Source: Isoetes taiwanensis (taxonomy: Eukaryota; Streptophyta; Lycopodiopsida; Isoetales; Isoetaceae). From it: a DNA stretch of 64,000 bases. A program made the translations under genes and the position numbers. Shown here one piece after another: positions 48,770 through 57,775 of the stretch (the first letter of the stretch is position 1; every line of letters starts with the position of its first letter). The stretch is taken from contig JAJEKV010000084.1 of the NCBI GenBank assembly GCA_021234155.1, forward strand, positions 3,539,702-3,603,701, written 5' to 3'. A model generated the notes under the pieces. The model searched no databases. It was not told the origin of the DNA and saw nothing but the letters and a program-made list of their open reading frames with translations.

Positions 48770-48962
48770 AATGTTCTTGGTGACCAAGAGCAAAGCACTG
48801 ACCATGCTCCCAGTAGCACTAACTTGATAGGATCCTTAAACCTCGAAAAATGGGAAATTTTTTTCTCATTTTTGTAGTTTATGCTAAGCTAGTAACAGTT
48901 AAAATGAATGAAAACATAAAAAGACTAAAATTGGTGAGCCAACTTTCAAAAAAAGTAGGGTG

Positions 48963-49231
48963 GTCTCACACGTCGCACCAGGACAGATAATGTGAATCTC
49001 ATTTTCGGGCTGGGCGCAACGTGTGAGACATTCAGCTTGGAATACACGAAAAAGTTATAAATTACAGAAAAATAACTTGATAATTCTAATTTTGAACTAA
49101 GAGGTAGTAGAATTGGCAGGTTACATGCTTACAAAATATAAAATTTAGCAGCGGGACCCACCATGTCTCACACGTCGCGCCAGGACAGAAAATGGACTTT
49201 CCATTATCGGGCTGGGCACAACGTGTGAGAC
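48963..49231 (+). repeat. Two 67-bp hairpins in the left leader
   Basis: 48963-49029 and 49165-49231 each begin GTCTCACACGTCGC and end in the near-complement (ACGTGTGAGAC), enclosing CCAGGACAG and GGGCTGGGC. They lie between the PBS and the TATA box. Confidence 0.85.
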
Positions 49232-49307
49232 CATGCTCGAATTTAAGTGTTTTAGATGTCCTAGATGACCCAAGAAGGTAGTTTGAAGTTTGACCTAAAA
49301 TCGACCC

Positions 49308-49317
49308 CTATAAATAG
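49308..49317 (+). promoter_or_regulatory. TATA-like box upstream of the H3-tail ORF (left)
   Basis: CTATAAATAG lies about 100 bp before the ATG at 49418. The same box at the same distance occurs in the inverted copy. It suggests an internal promoter. Confidence 0.5.
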
Positions 49318-49417
49318 ATCTAGACCGCCCCATTTCCGCGTCCCTTCCCTAGAACATCTGCTCTCATCTGCTAAGGCGATTTTCCGGCGCCGATATCGGA
49401 TTGACGAACCGTTGAAT

Positions 49418-49570
49418 ATGGCAAGGACCAAACAGACGGCAAGGAAGCCCTGCCGACGCCGACGCTTCAAATGCCAAATGACTCCCGCTCGATTCAAAGG
49501 ATACTCCAAGAACGCTTTTCCGCAAGGCGAATCTTCATCCAAAGGAGGAGGCGCACTCGACCGAGAGTGA
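49418..49570 (+). CDS. Retroelement first ORF with histone H3 tail N-terminus (left copy)
   Basis: The ATG at 49418 opens MARTKQTARKP. Residues 2-10 are identical to histone H3 A1-K9, including Lys4 and Lys9. Pro replaces Ser10, and no H3 globular domain follows. The next part is basic (CRRRRFKCQ) then Ser/Gly-rich (QGESSSKGGGALDRE), with a stop at 49570. In another frame acidic sequence resumes at once, so this 50-codon ORF is probably the frameshifted start of a longer protein. It occupies the gag position, about 650 bp after the primer binding site. A real histone H3 gene is excluded by the absence of the histone fold. Inference: a histone-tail mimic. Confidence 0.75.
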   Translation: MARTKQTARKPCRRRRFKCQMTPARFKGYSKNAFPQGESSSKGGGALDRE

Positions 49571-50150
49571 CGAACGGGAGGTCCTAGATGACGAAATCTC
49601 GCATTATCATGCACCAGATCCTCGAAGAAATCGCCGAGGAGGAAAGGAGGAGCAAGGAGGAACGAGCGCAGAGGGGACAGCCGACCGTCGAGGAACAACT
49701 CGAAGCTTGGGCCCGTCTGCAAGAAGCTGAGGAGAGGGAGGAACAGTGACACCCGGAGCTTAGTCTTGCTGAAGAAGAAGACCTCGCGGCGTTCATCAGC
49801 AAATATGAAGCCAAGGAGCGCCGCCGAGAGAGGAGGACGAGCCTAGCACAAAAGTGAGCCAAGAAGAGGAAGGCCAAAGGCATTAAGGGTAAAATGTAAG
49901 AGTTGTGAAGGTTGGTAAGCGAGGGCAAGGTCCCGTCATCAATGAGCCATCAGGCGAGCAGACCCCGCCTTCGACCGACGACTCGGACGAGGATTACGTC
50001 CCCAACACAGAGGGGGCAAGCTCTTCGAAACCCCCGGCCGTGGAGAAGGAAGTACCGCAGTGGCAACCGAAGAGGAGCAGCCCGCAAGCCAAGCCCCCAC
50101 CTTTCCCCGACGCGGATAGAGTTAAAGCCCCCGCTGCCACAACGGGAGGC
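49571..50150 (+). pseudogene. Continuation of the H3-tail ORF (left), frameshifted
   Basis: Frames after the stop encode charged, coiled-coil-like sequence (MHQILEEIAEEERRSKEERA at 49609, and VEEQLEAWARLQEAEEREEQ). From 49905 comes an acidic Ser/Pro-rich stretch (PPSTDDSDEDYVPNTEGASS). 49571-49888 aligns with the inverse copy at 50163-50540. No zinc knuckle, protease or RT is seen. Confidence 0.45.
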
Positions 50151-50162
50151 GACGGGGTTGAT

Positions 50163-51183
50163 GCCTTTTGCCTTCTTCTTCTTCGCTCACCGCTGTGGTT
50201 GGGTTGTCCTCCCGCCTCTTTGTCCTCCCCTCGGCGGCGCCCCCGCCTTCGCACTGCCAATGAAGCGTAAGATCTCGCTTCTTCTCGGCTAAGCGCCGGG
50301 CCGCCGCCGCTTCTCTCCCTTTGCTCCTCCCGGCAGGGGTCTCGGGCCCGAGTTGCTCCTCGCCGTTGATCGCCTGCCTGCTCCCTGCTGTTCCCTCGCC
50401 CTTCCTCCTCCTCTCGCGATCTCCTCGAAATTTGATGCATGATGTCCGGGCGGTCGCCCTCTATGATCTCTGTATGGTCGCTCCGATCCGATCCTGCATC
50501 TTCGCTCGAAGAAGATTCGCCTTCTTGGAAAAGGCATTCTTGAAGGACTCTCTGAAAGAGGCCAGGACCGCTGGCGCTGGAGGATTCGCTTCGGCGAGGC
50601 ATTAGAGGAAAAATTAGATCACATTTTGTCCCATTAAAGGATGCTTAAAATGCCATGTCAGCTTTTTAAACTGTCCAATAAGAGAAGAGCTCCAGTATAT
50701 CTCATTCCAGTATTACGTGGCAGCCTGTAATTAATGCAGCTGTAACTAACTTCTCTGGTATCATTTTTTCATTATAACTTTTGATCCATAACTCCGATTC
50801 AAAAACTTTTTGCAGCAATGGGTTCGTCGTCACAAGATCTATCTAGTGATAACCCATTCATACATCTTTTACGATATAAATATATAAGAAATAAGCAAAA
50901 AATCCTATTTTTATAAGGTTAACGCATATGACCATATTGAAATACATCATAACCATATATCATTGGAAAGATCTTTTCATTCCGCATCTAATGCAACAAA
51001 CGCCGCAACATTTTGACAAATGGATCAAAAGTTATGGGGGAAAACAACAGCAATGAAGTTGTTGGTGCTGCATTAATTGCAGTTAATAGAGGGTAGCCAT
51101 TCCATTGGAGGATTCTTATGGGGATCAAATGAGATCTCAAATTGCCTCTAATGCTTCCTAGCAGTCTGTTTTGTGCGGGCCAT
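50163..51183 (-). pseudogene. H3-tail ORF, inverted right copy, split by a MITE
   Basis: On the minus strand the ATG at 51183 opens MARTKQTARK (51183-51154). The 554-bp MITE follows immediately, and the frame resumes at 50599 with PRRSESSSASGPGLFQRVLQ, then EGESSSSEDAGSDRSDHTEI and an Arg/Glu-rich part. The stretch after the tail aligns with the left copy (both reach GESSS at the same place) but has many amino-acid changes. The first ten residues are identical while five codons differ synonymously. Pro follows K9 here also. Confidence 0.65.
50600..51153. mobile_element. MITE, about 554 bp, TIR CATTAGAGG
   Basis: It begins CATTAGAGGAAAAATTAGATC and ends in the imperfect reverse complement (GAGATCTCAAATTGCCTCTAATG). 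About 35 bp of TIR align. It interrupts the right H3-tail ORF between codons 10 and 11. Comparison with the left copy gives the empty site (aaggaag|cc). Target duplication is at most GC (2 bp). Non-coding. Confidence 0.85.
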
Positions 51184-51282
51184 ATTTGATGGTTCGTCGA
51201 TCCGAGCTAAGCGCCAGAAGATCGCCTTGGCAGACACGAGCAATTTCTAAGGGAAGAACGCAGAAATGGGAGGGATCTAGGC

Positions 51283-51292
51283 CTATTTATAG
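51283..51292 (-). promoter_or_regulatory. TATA-like box upstream of the H3-tail ORF (right)
   Basis: CTATAAATAG on the minus strand, about 100 bp before the ATG at 51183. It mirrors the left copy. Confidence 0.5.
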
Positions 51293-51366
51293 GGGTCAAT
51301 TTTAGGTCAACTTTTAAACTACCTTTTTGGGGTGCTTAAAACATCTAAAACACTTAATTGAGCATG

Positions 51367-51647
51367 GTCTCACACGTTGCGCCCAGCCCGAAAATGAAAA
51401 ACTCATTTCCTGTCCTGGCGCGACGTGTGAGACATGGTGGTGAGACATGGTGGTGTCCACTATTAAGTTTAACACTTTTTAAACATGTAATTTGCTAATT
51501 CTACTGATTCTTAGCTCTAATTTAGAATTATCAAGCTATTTTACTGTAATTTACAACTTTTTGGTGTGTCTAAGCTGAATGTCTCACACGTTGCGCCCAG
51601 CCCGAAAATGAAAATCTCATTTCCTGTCCTGGCGCGACGTGTGAGAC
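51367..51647 (-). repeat. Two 67-bp hairpins in the right leader
   Basis: 51367-51433 and 51581-51647 are the inverted-copy counterparts of the left hairpins, with the same length and arms (GTCTCACACGTTGCGCCC / GGCGCGACGTGTGAGAC). Confidence 0.85.
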
Positions 51648-51839
51648 CACCCTACTTTTTGAAGGTTGGCTCACCAATTCTTAATCTTTTTATGTTTTCA
51701 TTCATTTTAGCTGTTACTAGCTTAGCAAAACTAAAAAAAATGAGAAAATTTTTTCCCATTTTTCGAGGTTTAAGGATCCTATTAAGTTAGTACTACTGGG
51801 AACATGGCCAGTGCTTTGCTCTTGGTCTCCAAGAACATT

Positions 51840-51851
51840 GCTCTGATACCA
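51840..51851 (-). promoter_or_regulatory. Primer binding site for initiator tRNA-Met (LTR E)
   Basis: GCTCTGATACCA on the plus strand is TGGTATCAGAGC on the element strand, one base from the LTR end. Confidence 0.92.
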
Positions 51852-51852
51852 C

Positions 51853-53542
51853 TGTGACGTCCCCTACTCGCATACGGTGCACACACCGTATACAAACAGG
51901 AGTTCTTCCCCCATACCAGCTCCACGCCGATACAGGGCCCTCCACATGACACTGCAACCGTGGCGGTTCCAGTGGGAAGAGTGAAGGGGTCATTTTACCC
52001 CGTCTCCCTCAGGGCCTACCTAGCTGTGGAAGCGTAAACATACATGTCAGTATATAAGAGCAACCCACGTATATCCACCGCTTAGGGCGGTACATCACAT
52101 CTGCAATAGACAATGATCAGCACAATGCACATAGGGGAATCCTACCCAAGGCTCAGACACAGGGATGGACTGACAAGCTTGGGTCTCCAGAGTTCATTGC
52201 AGACAAAATTCATGGCAATGGATTTGGCTGGCATAATAACATGGCAATGGGTAGTCCACTCCATCCGCCCCTCCTGTGCACACTTTGCAGAGTAGGTTGA
52301 AAAGTGTGGGGACCTAACTGTAGCCCGCCGGGTGCATAGCCAAAGGGGCTAAGTCTACTGGGTTACATCTCCCCAGTCCCGATGGGGCAGGTAGGGATCA
52401 CTCCCTCCAGAGATCTACATGCTGACTCAAGGTGACTAGAGGGCCACTGCCCTTGTTCGACTGAACCCAATGGAAAGTCATAAACACCACTTCACGGCCC
52501 ACACTCAGTGGCAAGCCATTAGACCTAGTCACAAGGATCCCCGGTAGACTTTACACACCAGAGGGATCGTTCAAGAGTCAAAACACGAACCTCATTCTTA
52601 GCCAGTCTGGCCCCCTTCACCCACAACCAGGTGTGGTTCTTGTACACAGGCTGAATCTATAGTGTGCTAGAGTGGCTAATCTAGGAGCATCTACTACCAA
52701 GCTTTAGGCCTCTACCCCCCTTCCCAATACAAGGAGTTCATAGGGATACATCATCCATATACATCATAGAAGAACTAAAGAACTAGATCTAATCTATATC
52801 ATAGAGTTAGGTTCTTTAATTAGAGTTTGCTATCTAGAGATCTAGAAGGCTACTATGGGCAATTTAATAGGCTAAACCTACTGATTCCATGACGAAAGTA
52901 GGGTTTAGACTATTTAATTGGCTAAGTACCTGATCCTTGGGTTCCTCCTCCTGACCTGAGTTCGACCATCCTGCTGAAATGCTCGAATCAAGGGAAACTA
53001 AGGGTGCAATTCTCTCAGGCAGAGTCTGGGAAGCGGTTTTGACCCTTGGGGCAGCCAAAACAGAGCTCTAAAACCCTAGAAACGAAAATGGGCAAGTTAG
53101 GGTTTCCCTTCCTAAATAGACAAGGGGTTGGCTAGGGTTTCCAATTATCCCCTTTAGGCATGTGGGATAATTGGTAATGGGCCCACTTGCCTTTAATGGC
53201 TAGGTGGCCAAATGTGCCCACATGGAAATGTGTGCACCCAAATGTGCTCACATGGAAATGTGTGCACATTAATGAATGTGCACATTGGAAAATGTGCACA
53301 TTAATTACACCTATAGGTATGGCCCACTTGGCATAAGGTGTCCATATTGGAAAATGTGCACCTAGGTTAATGTGCACATGGTTAAATGTGCACATTAGCA
53401 ATTGCACATTCCCTGCAAGTTGCCCCCTAGGGGCTACCCGCCTGGCTATACTTCGGCGTACACGTCAGTCGGGGTGGCGTGTACGCGTGACGAGGCAGTA
53501 CAGTATACGTCCTGGGACCGTATATTGTACTGGAACGTCACA
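51853..53542 (-). repeat. LTR E (minus), complete, 1690 bp
   Basis: On the minus strand it starts TGTGACGTTCC (53542) and ends GGGGACGTCACA (51853), with inverted termini TGTGACGT/ACGTCACA. It contains the small hairpin (around 52862-52922) at which LTRs C and D are joined. The right border falls directly in the HAD-like frame at 53543. Confidence 0.88.
53205..53405. repeat. Degenerate GTGCACA repeats within LTR E
   Basis: About eight variants of 'aaatgtgcacat' occur in about 200 bp, each holding the palindrome TGTGCACA or a close variant. Confidence 0.75.
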
Positions 53543-53776
53543 GATGCTCTTAAGTGCTTTTATAATCAAGGTCAGGCTCTAAATCCACCAACTTATACTC
53601 CACAAGATTACTCAACAGATGAGTTTCTAGTACTATTCATGTCCATCATGAGTGGCTTGGCTTCTGGTAAAACAGTATCAGATGTTGTCAAAACGCATCC
53701 AGAACTAGATCGGACTAAGGAGATGGATCCCTATCTTGAGAGTTATTTGACAAAGAAAGGACTAGTCCCTCCATGA
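53543..53776 (+). pseudogene. HAD (FCP1/NIF-like) phosphatase 3' end, second locus
   Basis: Directly after LTR E the frame reads DALKCFYNQGQALNPPTY and TDEFLVLFMSIMSGLASGKT. These match DALKCFYNQ and TDDFLVKFVSIMHNLA of the locus at 35.1 kb. It then continues to SDVVKTHPELDRTKEMDPYL and ends ESYLTKKGLVPP with a stop. The upstream two thirds of the domain are absent from this side of the LTR. The 3' frame is intact, so this locus was the better preserved copy before the insertion. Confidence 0.65.
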
Positions 53777-56700
53777 TGTAATCTTCATATCAAGTGAATA
53801 CAATGTAAAAAGTGTTCTCTGTATATTGATGTGTTGTTATCTACAAATGCTAATCAAACACCACATTCTTCTCACTAAAACAAGAAAATGTTAAACCACC
53901 CACTACTACAATGCAAAAATTTGCAACAATGCAAAACAACATGTCACACAACAAAACACTATATTGAGAAAAGGGTATGCAAAAGTGGCGTGCTTTTGGA
54001 ACAGACATAAATCCAATTTAAATGAATGATGGTTTTTATGCCTTCTTAGCCAATCTCTTGGTCGCTGTATCCCTCTAAGGAAGAAGGTAGCCAAACCAGT
54101 TCTGTCTTGGGCATTATTTCAGCCTCTGCAACATTTTATGCTTCTCCATTCCTACGTGGATTATTGACAATATGGGATGCAATTAGACATCTTTTTCAGC
54201 TATGTTCTTCCATCCACACTCTATTGGAGACCCCATAGTGGTGGGCACCACTGCCTCCAGACCCTTTAGCACCTCCACTGGCTGCATCAGTTCATCCACT
54301 TACACAAAGACGATGGGTCCTTGCAGATGTCGTCTCTATTCAAGCATGGTATGAAGCTGGTCGCCTATTGTCTTGGCTTGAATTTCATAAACTTTCTATT
54401 CTCTCATTGGGATGCATCTGTATGGGAGGAGGTCCCAAAATGTTTGCCCTTTATGGTGCAGGTTGATATTATAGAAAATTTTTCTTTGGACTATCACAAA
54501 AATATTCACAAAAACAAGCACTTTGTCAGCGCAGACTCTTGGACATTGTCTTTTTTATTGTCCGTAGGTTCAGCCAGCATAGCCCTGGCTATAAGATTTG
54601 TTTAATAGTGTACTAGACTGTCGATGCATCCTCTTTATGGAATAATTTAAGGGCTAAATTTAGCTATTTCGCAATTTTTTAGCACATTTTTGAAAGAATA
54701 TTGGCTAAAGTAAATGGAAACAGGAAAATAATGATTTTAGCTTAACCTTTTTCGCATTGTCACCAACCTTCAAGCTCTTTAGCCAAACACTAGAAAGTAA
54801 GAGGGTGAAACGTTTAGCTAAACCATAGAAAATTATGGAATGAGTCTTGAGCTAGTTTAGCTAAAGTAATTCTAGAAAATAAGAAATATATGAATAATAA
54901 TTTATTTTTCAACATCCATGGAACAATTTGAGATCTAGGCTTTTCTAACTAGTTCCTTTACTGGTTTCCATCAAGAAAATGCTAAAATAAATGGAGATAA
55001 TTGGGAAAAAATATTCTAGCTTTAGCTTAATACTTTCCGTGCCCATACTATAGAAATTTTCTGGATGAATTTTAGGCTAGTTTAGCTAAAGGCCAGAAAG
55101 TATGAGAGGAAAAATTTTTAGAGTTTAGCTAAATCACAAATAGTCCTGGGATTAGTTTCGGGAAAGATTAGCTAAAGTCATTTTGGCTAATAAGAAATAT
55201 GGGATTAGTAATTTATCCCCTGGTCCTCTTAGAGTCTTATATCAATGCATGTCCCCTAGACAGAGGACATTTCATCTTGATTCTGGTTAGCTCTTATGGT
55301 CGATATGGGAGGGTTACAGACGTCATATATTGGCCACAGGACTTACCTAACGATATCGACCACATATCATTAGGTTGTTGTGGCCCATGATAAGATACCA
55401 ATGTCTTACAAGTATTCCTCCCTTGATCCAAAAGTGAGAGAACGTATTTGGATTAAATATCTTTAAATTGGTTCTTATTGTTAGTCTCCTATTCTGGCGT
55501 GAGTACATTGTGCTTCAACCTCGTGCTTCTGTGGCATCTTCTTGTGGTTACATAGTTTGATGAGATATGTACATTCTGTACCTTTTATATTCTATTCATA
55601 TTCTATTCATATCTGATTACTAGGCTTGTCTAACTCCCTGACAACAATTGCTGCAATTCTAGCCCATCCATCTGGCATATGTAAGTTTTGGGGTAAGCAT
55701 ATGCTGAGTTTTTAAAGATGCATGGTATCACTTTGGGCTGCGAATCGATATCCACTTTGGGCTATGAGTCGGACTGCATAATGGCAAGTAAGCTTTTTTC
55801 ATTCTTGCTCAGTCATCATGAGCTTATATTTCTATGGATAATAAACTCTAACAATCTACACCCTTCCAGTTTAGCATAGTTACTTTCCTTTCATTTCAGG
55901 CTTTGTAGGATTTGTAAAGTGCTGCAGATTTAGAGTAGTACACCAAGTAAGGCCCTGTTGAGAGTGAACGGCAAGAATTTTGGCTGCAATAGCATCATGG
56001 CGTGCACTCTTGTTTTGAGTTCATTTTATATTTTAATCATCACTTTGCAAAATCTGCATTTTAACTCGATACAGGGTGATGTCTAAACCTATCCAACACT
56101 CTAATATCTGGTTGTGTGATCATCTTAGCATGTAATCTATCTAGTTCAAAACTACAACTGAATGGAAATTAATTTCTTAAAATTATGAAGTATGTCGTGT
56201 ATTGCCAATACCTTATTCCATTCCATTCTATTCTATTCTTATGCTGTAAAACGTTTTCTTATAAAATCTTCTCTATTATGCATTTGTGCATCTTCTACTA
56301 CAAAAATATCTGTTGGGTAATAAAAGGTCTACAATACCTTATGCATTTGGATAATCGATCTGTGATTATTGCTGATCAATTCTTCTACTCCTACTTGCTA
56401 ATTCTTTGAGTTCTCTTTGTACATGCTTCTATAAGGCATGGGATATACCATCAGTTAACCAATATATCATTTTGAAGATCACATTACCAATTCCAAAAAT
56501 ATTTTGAGGTGGCAGATATTGTAAGCTTTGTGTTTAGTGTTGAAAATATAGGAATAGAGATATTAATTCCAAACACATGAACATGTGTTCGCAACCTTTA
56601 TGCAGGCTGGGAGTCCAAAATTCAGTCTGTCTCCCATGGTTCCAAATTGTCGAGATAAAGTTCAGCAATCTGTTCCAGCACTCAATGATGTGAAAAGGAT

Positions 56701-57590
56701 CTCTGATCTTGCTGGCTATGGCCATGGCTAGAACTATAAACTATTTGTTTTGTGTTTTTTGTTGTATTTTCCTTGCAGTTACCTTATTGATCTAAAAGCT
56801 GGCAAACGTTTTAACCACTGTACTCATGTTGACTTGGATTTGTAGATCAAAGCTTTGTATACCACAATGAATAGATGGATGGATGTTGCTGGATGACCCC
56901 GTTCTTAATTTCCAATGCCTTCTATGTTAGACACTCACAACACCACAATGGAAAATCAGCTCCTTCCTTTTCTGCTTCAATAGCTGCTAAATAGTGGTGG
57001 TTGCACTTTGTATTTAGGTGTTTATTGTTTGTCTTTCTGCAATGATTGTTAAAATAAAGCTGCATTGAGAAGATTTGTCAGCAACCTTTCTAAGGTAAGA
57101 TCCATCTCTTATAACTTTTGGTGTTCTGGTGGTGCTCTTTCAGGATTGCATTTTTGTCGTTTGAGTAATTTTTATTTCTCTAAGCGTAATATATGTGCGC
57201 TTTATCTTGGTTGGTGATAATGGTGCACTTTGATTTGCTTGCAGAAACCAAAGTCATAATAATACAACGGAAGAAGCAGCAGAATAATGTGAATACAACT
57301 GCCTACTGATAAATAAGATGATGAAAGCAAGAACTATAGAGAAGCAAGAACTATAGAGAACCTTGGTTTAGTCCTTCGTATAAGTTATAATTGAGCTGAC
57401 GATGTTGAAACTATAAAATGCACAATTTGCAAGCAGCAGCTTCATCAAGATGCAAAGTCAAACCCCCCAAAACCAAACCAAAAAAGGCTCAAACAAAAAG
57501 GCATGTAAAGACACATTTTGAACTTTAAAAATCACCCAAACACCTTTTGTCTTTGCCCCCAAATATAAAAGACTCTAAGGCAAAAGGCCA
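53777..57590. other. Gene-poor region
   Basis: The first part (53990-54060) is a diverged copy of sequence at 35640-35720, continuing the HAD-locus duplication. The rest has no recognised gene; a 94-codon ORF at 54321-54605 has no domain I know. Confidence 0.5.
54655..55216. repeat. Imperfect tandem duplication rich in TTTAGCTAAA
   Basis: Two units of about 270-300 bp share, in order, 'aaatggagata/aaatggaaaca', 'ttttagctta', 'agaaagta.gag', 'gtttagctaaa' and 'aataagaaatat'. The palindrome TTTAGCTAAA or a near variant recurs about ten times. Confidence 0.75.
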
Positions 57591-57611
57591 AAAATATATT
57601 TTAAACTTAAA

Positions 57612-57720
57612 ATGTATGTGGTGGGTAGTGTTGCTCTAGTGGATATCTTCTCCACTGGGTTTTGAGTCCCCCATGAGTAATAAAGATCCACGTTTAAAAA
57701 AAAAAAAAAAAAAAAAAAAC
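57612..57720 (+). mobile_element. tRNA-derived SINE, about 109 bp, with 14-bp target duplication
   Basis: The insert has a tRNA-like 5' part: TAGTGTTGCTCTAGTGG resembles an A box and GGTTTTGAGTCCCC resembles a B box. It ends in a poly(A) tail (57697-57719). ATTTTAAACTTAAA flanks it exactly at 57598-57611 and 57721-57734. These are the marks of a SINE mobilised by a LINE. Confidence 0.85.
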
Positions 57721-57775
57721 ATTTTAAACTTAAAGAAGACCAATACTTTTTTGCATTTTTCACATCGTAAAGTGT

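Noticed and set aside
49418-49570. A true histone H3 gene
   Set aside because: Only the first nine residues of mature H3 match; the rest of the tail and the histone fold are absent, and the position is inside an LTR element.
49994-50602. Separate 202-codon minus-strand gene
   Set aside because: It is the continuation of the right-hand H3-tail ORF after the MITE plus the spacer, not an independent gene.
53205-53405. CRISPR-like array
   Set aside because: Units are degenerate, unequal and lie within an LTR of a eukaryotic element.
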